Below, piece after piece: positions 35,287 through 45,000 of a stretch of DNA of 64,000 nt; position 1 is the stretch's first letter, and each line of letters opens with the position of its first letter. The stretch is taken from NCBI GenBank assembly GCA_024743175.1, contig JANSXA010000003.1, positions 124,001 to 188,000 on the forward strand. The letters are read 5' to 3'. The notes below the pieces were generated by a model. That model made no database searches. It was not told where the DNA came from and was given only the letters and a program-made list of their open reading frames with translations. The translations under genes were made by a program, and so were the position numbers. The stretch is from Pseudomonadaceae bacterium (GTDB lineage Bacteria > Pseudomonadota > Gammaproteobacteria > Pseudomonadales > Azotimanducaceae).

Positions 35287-36291
35287 TTAAGCCTTAAGCT
35301 TGCTGAGTAATTCTTTGAGTTGCTCAGCTGGCAGGTCTGGAACGTGAAAGCTGGTGCGGCTGATAAGGTTTGCAAATCGACTGTTCATCTGCTCAACAAC
35401 CTCCTCGGGCGTGCCAACAATGCCGATGGTGTTGACCATGTCATCACTGATCAGCGCAGCCATGTCGTCTGTGCGGTGTTGACGATTCAGAACAATCAGC
35501 TCGTCCTGTAAATCTCCCCAGCCATGGATATCGAGCACCGGCTTGTAGGCTACAGTGCAGCCGTAAAAAGCGATGCGCCCGCGAAGCACCCTAACGGCTT
35601 TGTCGACGGCCTCATCGCTTCCGCCGGTGGCAATCATCGGCGCATAGTCCAGAACAAAGCCGTCCAAATCTCTGCCGCTGATGCGCAGCCCCTCCTGAAT
35701 GGCCGGGATGGTCACTTCAGTCATATACTTCGCAGACGAGAACGGGTGCATGATCATGCCATCAGCTATTTCAGCAGCGACCCGGGTCATCAGCGGACCA
35801 GTCGCTGAGAGAACGATTTTTGGCCGTGCACCGGATACGTTATCAGGCGTAAAAGTGGCAGGCATCAGATTGTGCTGATAGTACTCGCCCTGGTAATCCA
35901 ACCGTGCCCCGTCATACCAGCAGTCGTAGATTGCATTCATCGCCTCAATGAACTCACGCATCTGAGCGGCCGCCTTATGCCAGGGCATACTGAAGCGTCG
36001 TTGAATATGGGGTTTTACCTGGGAGCCAAGACCAAGCACCAGGCGACCATTAGAGAAGCTGTTCAGATCATGAGCCAGCTGAGCCATAGTCATAGGATTG
36101 CGGGAAAAAGCGACCGCCACGGAGGTGACGAGTTCGATGCGCCGGGTATGTTCTGCAGCCAGTGTCAGCGGCAGAAATGGATCATGGTTCAATTCAGCCA
36201 GGCGAATACCATCATAGCCCAGCGATTCAAGCTCAACAGCCTGGCTGGCAATCTGTCTCATATCCGCGGTGACGGGAGCATCAATTTTCAT
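35287..36291 (-). CDS. LLM-class oxidoreductase (F420-dependent type)
   Basis: A 334-residue TIM-barrel enzyme of the luciferase-like monooxygenase superfamily. LESLGYDGIRLAELNHDPFLPL, AVAFSRNPMTMAQLAHDL and GRLVLGLGSQVKPHIQRRF are features of the F420-dependent subgroup (TIGR03617-like). F420 is less common in gammaproteobacteria, so an FMN cofactor cannot be excluded. No F420 synthesis genes are in the window. Its ATG overlaps the stop of the pncC-like gene (ATGA). The substrate is unknown. Confidence 0.82.
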   Translation of the reverse strand: MKIDAPVTADMRQIASQAVELESLGYDGIRLAELNHDPFLPLTLAAEHTRRIELVTSVAVAFSRNPMTMAQLAHDLNSFSNGRLVLGLGSQVKPHIQRRFSMPWHKAAAQMREFIEAMNAIYDCWYDGARLDYQGEYYQHNLMPATFTPDNVSGARPKIVLSATGPLMTRVAAEIADGMIMHPFSSAKYMTEVTIPAIQEGLRISGRDLDGFVLDYAPMIATGGSDEAVDKAVRVLRGRIAFYGCTVAYKPVLDIHGWGDLQDELIVLNRQHRTDDMAALISDDMVNTIGIVGTPEEVVEQMNSRFANLISRTSFHVPDLPAEQLKELLSKLKA

Positions 36292-36806
36292 TGAATAGAT
36301 CTCTCCAGTGCCTGATCGAAGACAACCATCGCCTGTTCAGCAAAGTGCCACATGTTTGCTTCACGGTTGGTGTCTTGTGTAATCACGGTATGGGTCAATG
36401 TAACAGGGCCCGCAACAGCGATGACACAGGTTCCGGCAGGGTGACCGTAGGGCGCGCCGGTAGGTCCCGCAACGCCGAGCTCCGCAATGCCCCAGGTGGC
36501 ATCCAGCTGCGCCCGAGCGCGTTCTGCAAAAGCCTGCACCATGGGCTCCGTTAGCGGTTCCAGTCCTGCGACGTCCTGTTTGCGGATGCGCAAAAGTTCT
36601 TTGCGCGAGATCAGGGTGTAAACCACGCTACCGCCCAGGTAAAAAGCACTGGCCCCGGGTACCGCCAGAAGTTTGGCGGAAATGAGGCCCGCGGTAGACG
36701 ATTCTGCTACCGCAACGGTTTGTCCTGCTGATTTAAGGCGTTGGCTCAGGCGGGTGACTGTTGGGCTGACAAGCTTATGGACAGCGGGATTCGCAGGCTC
36801 AGGCAT
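36288..36806 (-). CDS. pncC: CinA C-terminal/PncC family nicotinamide-nucleotide amidase
   Basis: A 172-residue protein of the CinA C-terminal family, which deamidates NMN to nicotinate mononucleotide in NAD recycling. VAVAESSTAGLISAKL is the core motif, with YLGGSVVYTLISRKELL and GVAGPTGAPYGHPAG following. It lacks the N-terminal MoaB-like domain of full CinA. The ATG at 36806 (MPEPANPAV, GAGG upstream) gives the standard length; the frame stays open to 36971. It overlaps the LLM gene by four bases. Confidence 0.85.
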   Translation of the reverse strand: MPEPANPAVHKLVSPTVTRLSQRLKSAGQTVAVAESSTAGLISAKLLAVPGASAFYLGGSVVYTLISRKELLRIRKQDVAGLEPLTEPMVQAFAERARAQLDATWGIAELGVAGPTGAPYGHPAGTCVIAVAGPVTLTHTVITQDTNREANMWHFAEQAMVVFDQALERSIQ

Positions 36807-36984
36807 GGCAATTTGCCTCGATAAGTGATGGTCGCGAATATCCCACAAATTGGTTTGTATTTGTATCGAGATGTCAGGCGTGTGTTCTGCTCGCTTGACT
36901 TGTTGTGTCAAAACCCTCAGGGTGCGCGCTGCCGATCTTAAGTAAGACTCAGCGGTCCTCGCTGATGTCAAAGGAAAAAGAATA

Positions 36985-38229
36985 TTGAGTAACGATTTAT
37001 TTCAGAAGCTTGGCGTTAGCCAGAAGTTTCAGGCTGCCTTAGACGCAGCAAATTTTGTCACGCCTTCGCAGATTCAGGACCAGGCCATCCCGGCTTTGAT
37101 TGAAGGACGTGATGTTTTAGGTATCGCACAAACCGGTACCGGTAAAACTGCAGCGTTTGGGTTGCCCCTGCTGCAACGTCTGGATGCGCGTAACAAGCCA
37201 GCGCAGTCAAATCACCCTGTTGGTCTGGTGTTAGCGCCGACCCGTGAGCTGGCTATACAAATCCATACTGAGCTGACTGCTTTTGCCGCAGCTACACCGC
37301 TGCGTCTTGGCTGTATTTATGGTGGTGTCGGTCAGAATCCACAGGTCAAAATGCTGCGCAGTGGTTTAGATGTGTTGATCGCGACCCCTGGCCGCCTGTT
37401 AGACCTGATTAGCCAGCAGCATGTGAAGCTGGGTCATGTCGAGATTTTAGTCCTGGATGAAGCTGATCGACTCCTGGATATGGGTTTCATTCGCGACGTG
37501 AAGAAAATTGTTGCGGCAACACCACGCAAACGACAGTCGCTGCTGTTTTCTGCCACCATGCCTGACGCCGTGTCTGAACTGGCAGCGGAAATGTTGCACA
37601 AACCAGTACGGGTTGAAGTAGCGCCCAAGCAGGTAACCGTTGAGAAAATTGACCAGCGCGTAACCATGGTGGCAACGCCTGACAAGCTGGCGGCAATAGA
37701 ACACATTTTACGACGTGATGACGTTAAAAAGGCCATTGCGTTCACGCGCACCAAACATGGCGCAGACAAAGTTGCGCGTAAGTTGCGTAATGCCGGTATC
37801 AACGCCGAAGCGATCCACGGCAACAAATCTCAAAACGCCCGTAGCCGTGCGCTGGATGGATTTAAAAACGGCGATACCTGGGTGCTGGTGGCAACTGACA
37901 TCGCGGCCCGCGGTATTGATATCGACGGTGTCACCCACGTGGTCAACTTTGAACTGCCACATGAGCCGGAAAGCTACGTACACCGAATCGGTCGCACCGG
38001 AAGAGCTGGGGCGGCAGGTAGTGCATGGTCTTTAGTTGATCCCAGCGAAGTTAAACGCCTGCGCGCAGTCGAAAGACTGATCCGCATGCCGATTACTCAG
38101 GAAGATCTTGATATCGAGGTGACTGTGCCGGTTGAACGCATTGTTCAGCAGCAGCAGAAAAGTCATCAGGAGCAGGGTCAGAAGCGTCGACGACCGCGTC
38201 GTCGTCGAGCCAGTCGCGCTGCCGCCTAA
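36985..38229 (+). CDS. DEAD-box RNA helicase (RhlE-like)
   Basis: A 414-residue ATP-dependent RNA helicase. In order: Q motif (FVTPSQIQDQAIP), Walker A AQTGTGKTAAF, PTRELAIQI, DEAD in LVLDEADRLLDMGF, SAT in LLFSATMP, and in the second domain VATDIAARGIDIDGV and HRIGRTGRAG. A basic C-terminal tail (QKRRRPRRRRASRAAA) probably binds RNA. The start is TTG at 36985 with AAGGA nine bases upstream. It may act in ribosome assembly or RNA turnover. RhlE and RhlB cannot be told apart with certainty. Confidence 0.93.
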   Translation: MSNDLFQKLGVSQKFQAALDAANFVTPSQIQDQAIPALIEGRDVLGIAQTGTGKTAAFGLPLLQRLDARNKPAQSNHPVGLVLAPTRELAIQIHTELTAFAAATPLRLGCIYGGVGQNPQVKMLRSGLDVLIATPGRLLDLISQQHVKLGHVEILVLDEADRLLDMGFIRDVKKIVAATPRKRQSLLFSATMPDAVSELAAEMLHKPVRVEVAPKQVTVEKIDQRVTMVATPDKLAAIEHILRRDDVKKAIAFTRTKHGADKVARKLRNAGINAEAIHGNKSQNARSRALDGFKNGDTWVLVATDIAARGIDIDGVTHVVNFELPHEPESYVHRIGRTGRAGAAGSAWSLVDPSEVKRLRAVERLIRMPITQEDLDIEVTVPVERIVQQQQKSHQEQGQKRRRPRRRRASRAAA

Positions 38230-38247
38230 ACGGACCGCCGGGGGCTG

Positions 38248-39258
38248 TTAGGTCACCTCGCGGCACCCAACGCCGCGTAACAGCTGCAATAAGGCCTGAG
38301 TCTGTTCAGGCCCGACGCGTCGGTTAGGTACAAATCGGGCGTGTTCTGAACTATTGGCCTCTGTGTCGATCGTAATTCCCCACAGAGGATTGATGTCGTT
38401 AGGTACAGCTGCATAGCGGATGTCGATGATAAATCCGTAGGGTTCAAAAGGCGCCAGGTAGTCGTTTGAAAACCATCTGAATCGTTCTATGTCTTTAGCC
38501 TGCTGGCTGTTCAGATCAAGATCCGGGTAGTGATAGGCAACATCCAGCTTTTCGATGGTGCTACCTGCACACCACTGCCGCTCTGTTGTTACACGCACGG
38601 CATCAACATGATACGTGCCTTCAAACTCATACACCGACTTCCACAAAATGAGATTGGCAAAGCCGGGTTTTACTTCCAGCTGCGCTGGCACGTGACCTTG
38701 AGCAATGGCCATCTCGTAAGCTACATTACGGGCCCGATCATGCTGCCAGACGCCGAACGACAAATAGACCAGTGCCCAGATCACCCCGGCGCTGGCTATC
38801 CGAGGCTGACGCCTGCGCAGGGATACAATCACGCAGATCAGCAACGGCAGGGTAAACAGTGGATCCACAACGGAAACGTTGTTCCAGGCAACACGCATAT
38901 CGCTGAAAGGCCACAGAAGTTGAGTGCCATAGGTTGTGCAGGCATCTAACACGGCATGGGTGGCATAACCCAGAAAGGCTGCCAGGTAAGCTTGTTTGAA
39001 GCTGAGCGGGTGACGCCAGAGCTTGAACAGGGGACCAGCGACAATGAGCGCACCTATCGGGATAAAAATCAGGGCGTGGGTGAAATGACGGTGGTACTCC
39101 AGAAAAAGCAGCGGGTCTGTGCTGGAGTTGATGAATACATCCAGATCCGGTGCCATACCTGCCAGCAGACCAAACACCGCAAATGCCCGCACATATTCAG
39201 GTTTTGATGCACTCTGAGCAAGTGCGGCGCCGATGGCGCCTTGACTGACAGGATCCAA
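38248..39258 (-). CDS. YdjM/DUF457-type membrane-bound metal-dependent hydrolase
   Basis: A 336-residue membrane protein with about four N-terminal hydrophobic segments and a soluble C-terminus. MDPVSQGAIGAALAQS, GMAPDLDVFIN, EYHRHFTHALIF and GYATHAVLDACTTYGTQ carry the conserved Asp and His residues proposed to bind metal. Start is TTG at 39258, where the family-typical MDPVxQGAxGA begins; no strong ribosome-binding site is seen. The reaction is not established for this family. It lies 9 bases after the SDR gene on the same strand. Confidence 0.85.
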   Translation of the reverse strand: MDPVSQGAIGAALAQSASKPEYVRAFAVFGLLAGMAPDLDVFINSSTDPLLFLEYHRHFTHALIFIPIGALIVAGPLFKLWRHPLSFKQAYLAAFLGYATHAVLDACTTYGTQLLWPFSDMRVAWNNVSVVDPLFTLPLLICVIVSLRRRQPRIASAGVIWALVYLSFGVWQHDRARNVAYEMAIAQGHVPAQLEVKPGFANLILWKSVYEFEGTYHVDAVRVTTERQWCAGSTIEKLDVAYHYPDLDLNSQQAKDIERFRWFSNDYLAPFEPYGFIIDIRYAAVPNDINPLWGITIDTEANSSEHARFVPNRRVGPEQTQALLQLLRGVGCREVT

Positions 39259-39267
39259 TTCTGATGC

Positions 39268-40068
39268 TTAGCTGATGAACATCGCACCATTCGGGTACAA
39301 GGTACTGCCGGTGGTGTAGCTGGATTCATCACAAGCCAGATACAGCGCGCAATTGGCCATTTCCAGCGGTGTGCCGAGACGGCCCATGGGCGTCATGGCG
39401 ACCATCATTTCTGCGCCTTCTGCATCATCCTGCAGACCCTGGGTCATTGGCGTTTCAATAAAGCCTGGACCAATCGCGTTAACGCGTATGTTGTGCTCCA
39501 ACATCTCCATTGCAAACGCGTTGGTCAACATGGCTACTCCGGCTTTGGAAACACAATAATCCACCGCGCCGGGGAGGGCGACACGGGCAGCGGTGGATGC
39601 AATATTCACTATGCTGCCGGGATTACCGTTGGCGATCATATGCCGCGCAGCATATTTGTTGGTCAGCATGACGCCGGTCAGATTGATCTGCAGAACACGA
39701 TTCCAGTTTTCCAACGGTTGATCAATCAGCTGATGGTCAAGGGATTCATTTTCTGCACCACTGACGTAGTTGGCACCGGATACGCCAGCTGCTGCTACAA
39801 CCACATCAATGTGACCAAACTCGTTGATGGCCTGTTGCATCAGGTCTTCAATCTGCTCTGCAAAACAGACGTCTGCTTCAACCCAGGCAACTCGCCCGTT
39901 AGTGGTATTGCGGATTTCCTGAGCAGCTTCTTCTAATCGGGTGGCACCAATGTCGCTGATGACAATCTCTGCACCTTCTTCGGCAAAACGCAGGGCACAG
40001 GCTTTGCCGATACCGCTCGCGCCGCCAGTGATGACAGCAACTTTGTTTTCTAATCGGCCTACAGCCAT
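39268..40068 (-). CDS. short-chain dehydrogenase/reductase
   Basis: A 266-residue classical SDR. The cofactor motif TGGASGIG, the NNAG equivalent AAAGVSG, the catalytic Ser in NIASTAA and Tyr-x3-Lys in YCVSKAG are present, and GFIETPMTQ is the typical substrate-loop entry. Length and motifs fit a NAD(P)-dependent alcohol/ketone oxidoreductase. The ATG at 40068 has a GAGGAGG site. It differs from the SDR at 12171-13124 and is followed by the YdjM-like gene. Substrate unknown. Confidence 0.9.
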   Translation of the reverse strand: MAVGRLENKVAVITGGASGIGKACALRFAEEGAEIVISDIGATRLEEAAQEIRNTTNGRVAWVEADVCFAEQIEDLMQQAINEFGHIDVVVAAAGVSGANYVSGAENESLDHQLIDQPLENWNRVLQINLTGVMLTNKYAARHMIANGNPGSIVNIASTAARVALPGAVDYCVSKAGVAMLTNAFAMEMLEHNIRVNAIGPGFIETPMTQGLQDDAEGAEMMVAMTPMGRLGTPLEMANCALYLACDESSYTTGSTLYPNGAMFIS

Positions 40069-40210
40069 GGTCCACCTCCTCAAATCGGAGCAGTAGGTTA
40101 AGCGCTTTGATACTGGGAGTCGAGACTTCGCTTTTGTAGCCTGGAGGCGACTTGCTGGTCGTTGATGGCGGCGTATACTCGTTGGTAGTCAACGTTTAGG
40201 GAAGTGAGCG

Positions 40211-41074
40211 ATGCCGGAGATGAGGTTTCAGATAGAACCGCTGGACGCCAGTTTTGGAGCGAAGATTACCGGCATAGCATTGGCGGATCTGGATCAAGCT
40301 GAGTTCGATGCCCTTTACCAGGTCTGGCTGGATCGTGCCTTGCTCATATTCCCTGATCAACATTTAAGCAACGAAGCGCAGGTTGCCTTCGCAAAGCGCT
40401 TCGGTGCCCTGGAATTTGATCTGGCGCCGATCAGTAATGTGCGCAAAGACGGTAGCGTGCGTCGGGATGATGACAAAGATGATGTGGTGAAAATCCTCAA
40501 AGGCAATATGGGCTGGCACCACGACAGCACTTACATGCCCGTGCAGGCAAAAGGTGCGGTGTTTACTGCCCACACCGTACCCAGCCAGGGTGGCGAAACC
40601 GGCTGGGCAGATATGACAGCCGCCTATGAAGCGTTAACACCAGAGATGCAGACCCGCATTGCAGACCTGTCTGCGCACCATTCGCTGTACTACAGCCAGC
40701 AGAAAATGGGTTTTAAATCCAAAGAAGATGGCAGCTACAGCGGCTACGGGTTTCATGACGACGCGCCGCCACTACGACCGCTGGTTAAAGTCCACCCGGA
40801 AACCGGCCGCCGAAGTCTGCTGATCGGGCGCCACGCCTACGGTATACCCGGGTTAAACGAACAGGAATCCGAGACGCTGCTGGATGAGTTGAACGCCTTT
40901 GCGTGTCAGCCACCTCGCATCTACCACCACCACTGGCAAGTCGGCGACGCTGTGCTGTGGGACAACCGATGTCTGATGCATCAGGCAACACCCTGGCCGA
41001 TGCACGAACCGCGGGTGATGTATCATGCGCGTATCGCCGGAGACGAACGTACCGAGTTTGCGGCACCCGCCTGA
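40211..41074 (+). CDS. TauD/TfdA-family 2-oxoglutarate dioxygenase
   Basis: A 287-residue non-heme iron oxygenase. The His-x-Asp iron ligands are His103 and Asp105 in GWHHDSTYMP, and the distal His and 2-oxoglutarate Arg are in LMHQATPWPM and EPRVMYHARIAG. TTGxADM-like GGETGWADM is a family signature. Members hydroxylate taurine, aryloxyalkanoates or similar acids. GGAAGTGAG precedes the ATG. No sulfonate or herbicide genes are adjacent, so the substrate is open. Confidence 0.9.
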   Translation: MPEMRFQIEPLDASFGAKITGIALADLDQAEFDALYQVWLDRALLIFPDQHLSNEAQVAFAKRFGALEFDLAPISNVRKDGSVRRDDDKDDVVKILKGNMGWHHDSTYMPVQAKGAVFTAHTVPSQGGETGWADMTAAYEALTPEMQTRIADLSAHHSLYYSQQKMGFKSKEDGSYSGYGFHDDAPPLRPLVKVHPETGRRSLLIGRHAYGIPGLNEQESETLLDELNAFACQPPRIYHHHWQVGDAVLWDNRCLMHQATPWPMHEPRVMYHARIAGDERTEFAAPA

Positions 41075-41157
41075 TGTATCTAAGGGATATGAAGATCCTG
41101 TCCAAACTTTCTGGCGCGGACGTGCGACCTGAGAAACAATAATCACCGGATTCTGCT

Positions 41158-42042
41158 GTGCTTAAGATCAATGCGTTAAACAAAACCTACGCCAACGGAG
41201 TGCAGGCTCTAAATGATGTCTCGCTTGAAGTAGACAGCGGAATGTTTGGCCTGCTGGGACCTAATGGCGCGGGTAAGTCATCGTTGATGCGCACCATTGC
41301 CACACTGCAGACAGGTGATTCCGGCTCTGTGACATTTAATGGTGTTGATGTCGCCAGGCAACCCGAACAGCTTCGTCGCAAGCTGGGGTATCTGCCGCAG
41401 GAATTCGGCGTCTACCCGCGTATGTCACCTCTGACCTTTCTTGATCACATTGCCGTTATGAAAGGCGTGGCAGACCGTGCGGAACGCAAACACCTGGTCG
41501 AACAGTTGCTTGTACAAACCAACTTGTGGGATGTACGCAAGAAAAGTATGACAACATTTTCTGGTGGCATGAAACAACGCATGGGCATCGCGCAGGCCCT
41601 GATCGGCAATCCGGAGCTGGTCATCGTTGATGAACCCACTGCGGGTCTCGATCCGGTTGAGCGCCGGCGTTTTCACAACCTGTTAGCCAGCATCGGTGAC
41701 GACGTGGTGGTGATCCTGTCTACCCACATTGTCGAAGATGTTGCCGATTTATGCACCCGTATGGCGATTATGGCAGCGGGTAGCATCCTGCTGTCAGGTG
41801 AACCGCAGCAGCTTATCACCCAGCTGCAGGGCCGCTTGTGGCGAGTTGTGGTTGCCAGTACTGAGGTGGACGGTATTCGCGGTGAAATGGATATTCTGAC
41901 GACGCGCCGTATAGCCGGTAAGACAGAAGTCAAAGTCATTGGTAACACACCGCCAGTAGGCTTCGAACCGGCGCAGCCAAATTTGGAAGACGTCTATTTC
42001 GCTACTCTGCGTGATGCGGGCGAAAGCGTAGACGTAGACTGA
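41158..42042 (+). CDS. ABC transporter ATP-binding protein
   Basis: A 294-residue ATPase. Walker A GPNGAGKSS (34-42), signature FSGGMKQRMGIAQAL and Walker B LVIVDEPTAGLDPVE are intact. It starts at GTG 41158 and ends 7 bases before the permease/M1 fusion gene, so the two form a transporter. The ATPase is of the ABC-2 (drug/bacteriocin export) type; the fused peptidase partner suggests a role tied to peptide handling rather than simple export. Confidence 0.92.
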   Translation: MLKINALNKTYANGVQALNDVSLEVDSGMFGLLGPNGAGKSSLMRTIATLQTGDSGSVTFNGVDVARQPEQLRRKLGYLPQEFGVYPRMSPLTFLDHIAVMKGVADRAERKHLVEQLLVQTNLWDVRKKSMTTFSGGMKQRMGIAQALIGNPELVIVDEPTAGLDPVERRRFHNLLASIGDDVVVILSTHIVEDVADLCTRMAIMAAGSILLSGEPQQLITQLQGRLWRVVVASTEVDGIRGEMDILTTRRIAGKTEVKVIGNTPPVGFEPAQPNLEDVYFATLRDAGESVDVD

Positions 42043-42049
42043 TCCTGGG

Positions 42050-45000
42050 ATGTTAGACGTCTTTAAATTTGAGTGCCGCTATCAGCTGCGTTCACCCCTG
42101 TTTCTGGTTCTGTCCGTCGCGTTTTTTCTGTTTGCCTTCATGTTAATGGGTTCAGAAAGTGTCACCCTGGGTGGGGTGTCCCGCAGTCTGAATCTGAATG
42201 CGGCCTGGACCATCGTTTATACGCAGTTTTTCTTCAGCATTATCGGGATGTTTGGTGCGGTTGCAATTGTGTCCCAGGCCATCACCCGGGATTATGAATT
42301 CAATACAGCGGAAATCTTTTTCACCACGGGTGTATCTCCCCGCGGCTTTCTGTTAGGCCGGTTTTTCGGGGGCTTTGTATTTGCTGTCGGCGTTTGCGTA
42401 GCAGCCATGTTGGGCACTTTGTTAGCCTCGCTGGCACCCTGGTTGGATCCTGAGCGGGTAGGGGCGTTCAGTATTGCACCTTATCTGTACGCTCTGGCTG
42501 TGGTTACCGTGCCTAACATCTTTTTCTCCAGCGCGCTGTTTTTCACTTTGGCAGCCCTGACCCGGTCGATGCTTGCAGCCTTTATTGGGGCAGTAGCCTT
42601 TATTGTTCTCAACATTATTATCGGCAATCTGGTGGATCCGGAGCAGGTGGATCTTCTGGCGATGATAGATCCGTTTGGTCAGAGTGCCTTCAGTGATGTA
42701 TCCCGTTACTGGACGGTGTTTGAGCGCAATATCGAACTGGTGCCGGTCAGCGGAAATCTCCTCATCAACCGCGTGGCATGGATGTCGCTGGGTGTTCTGG
42801 CGTTGCTGTTCACAATCTGGCGTTATCGCTTCAGCCTTGATCCAAGTGTGTTACGGCGCAAATCTAAACGCGCCCGCAAAACAACACCTAAACCCGCACT
42901 GACGGCAAGGTCTGTAGAGCAGGTTTTTAACGCCGTTACACCCTGGCGGCAGTTATTTTCCCAGGTATCCATAGACCTCAGCGGCATATATCGCAGTGTG
43001 CCTTTCTACGCGATTCTGGGTTTTGCCCTGTTGAACGTGTGGGGTGGGTTCGAGGGTGTTGGCCGTTTTGTGGGCACCCCATTGTTACCTGTCACCAGTG
43101 GGCTGTTACGCGCGATTGGTGGTAGTTACACATTTTTCATTCTGCTGATTGTCATTTATTACGCGGGCGAAATTGTGCATCGGGAACGGCAGGCAAAAGT
43201 AGCCGAAGTGCTGGATGCAACACCTTTTCCCAATGTGGTGATGGTCGCCAGTAAGGTATTTACGCTGTGGTTTATGGTGGCGTGTCTGCTGCTGCTGGCT
43301 ATGGTTGCCGGCATCATTTATCAGGCGGTGCAGGGTTACACTCATTTTGAAATACCACTGTATCTGCAGTCTCTGCTGTTTGTGCAGGGTGGTAGCTTCT
43401 TCATGTTGTGTGTGCTGGCTGTTTTTATTCAGGTCTTAGCCGGCAACAAATACATCGGCATGGTAGCTATGCTGGCGGTTTTCTTTGTGCTTCAGGTATT
43501 GCCCAGCCTGGATTTTCAGCACGGTTTGTATCTCTTCAGCACGCCGCCTGTACCGCATTCTGATATGAACGGCTTTGGCCATTTCTGGCAACCCCTGATC
43601 GCATTTACCGCCTATTGGAGCGCCTTCTGTCTGGTGCTTGCGATTCTTGCTCATCTGCTCTTTCAGCGCGGCGTGACGGATCGGTTGAAACAACGCATAG
43701 CACTTGTGCCTGTGCGTTTCACCTCGCTTACCGGGTTGATGTTGACCTTTGCGGTTGTAGCTTTTGCCGGCATCGGCAGTTGGATTTTCTACAACACGAA
43801 TGTACTCAATACCTATATCACCACCGATGAGCTTGAAGTACAGCAGGCCGAGTATGAGAAAACCTACAAAGTACGAGAGCTGGATCTACGCCCGGAGATG
43901 TTGTCTGTAGACAGTACAGTTGATCTTTATCCGGATGAGCGGCGCCTGGAAAGTAAAGGCACCGCAGAGCTTGTGAACACCCATGATGTTGAGATCAGTG
44001 AGGTCATGGTGTCGACCCACCCTTTTATTACTGTCAATACGCTTGCGATCAGTGGCGCTCAGCGTGTAGAACATCGTGAAATTTCCGGCACCCATATTTT
44101 CCGCTTTGATCAGCCGCTGGTCCCCGGCGGCGGCGCTGAAATGAGTTGGGACATGACCTGGGACCATGAAGGCTTTGCCAACGTTAATGAACTGGCGGTG
44201 AGCGGCGGGTCCAGCACCCGTGTTGTGGCTAATGGCACGTTTGTGAACAACTCGGAGATTATGCCAAGCCTGGGTTACAACCGCGGTGCTGAAATTGGCG
44301 ATCCGGCTACCCGCAGGGAATATGATCTACCGCCGATTCAGAGGCTCCCTGAACTGGGCGATCCACAAACACTGAACCTGTCTCAGTTCACCGTTGCCCG
44401 TCGTACCGAGTTTCGCACCCGGTTCAGTACCTCTGCTGATCAGATTGCGGTTGCTCCGGGCTATCTGGTTGGCGATGTGATTGAACGTGACGGTCGCAGA
44501 ATCTACACCTATGAAATGGATGCACCCATCTGGCCGTTTTTCTCATTTCTGTCTGCGCGTTATGAAGTGGCGAGCGACGCCCACAACGGTATAGCGATTG
44601 AGGTTTACCACCATCCCGCTCACACTTTCAACATAGAGCCGATGATTCGAGGTACAAAGAAGGCGTTAGACTATTTCAGCAGGGAGTTTTCGCCTTATCA
44701 GTATCGCCAGTTCCGAATTCTGGAGTTCCCGCGCTATGCCAGTTTTGCGCAGGCGTTTCCAAATACCATCCCATTCAGCGAAGCCATAGGCTTTGTGGCT
44801 GACCTGACTGATCCTCACGCTCTGGATCCTGTGTTTTATGTCACTGCACATGAACTTGCGCATCAGTGGTGGGCCCACCAGGTTGTCGGTGCTGCCCAGC
44901 AGGGGATGACTGTTATTGTTGAAACCCTGGCTCAGTACTCTGCGCTAATGGTGATGGAGCAGGAATACGGGGAAGATAAAATGCGTCGTTTCCTGCGCTA

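Noticed and set aside
40211-41074. TauD homolog as a taurine dioxygenase
   Set aside because: No taurine transporter or sulfonate gene is adjacent, and the family covers many substrates, so only the family is called.
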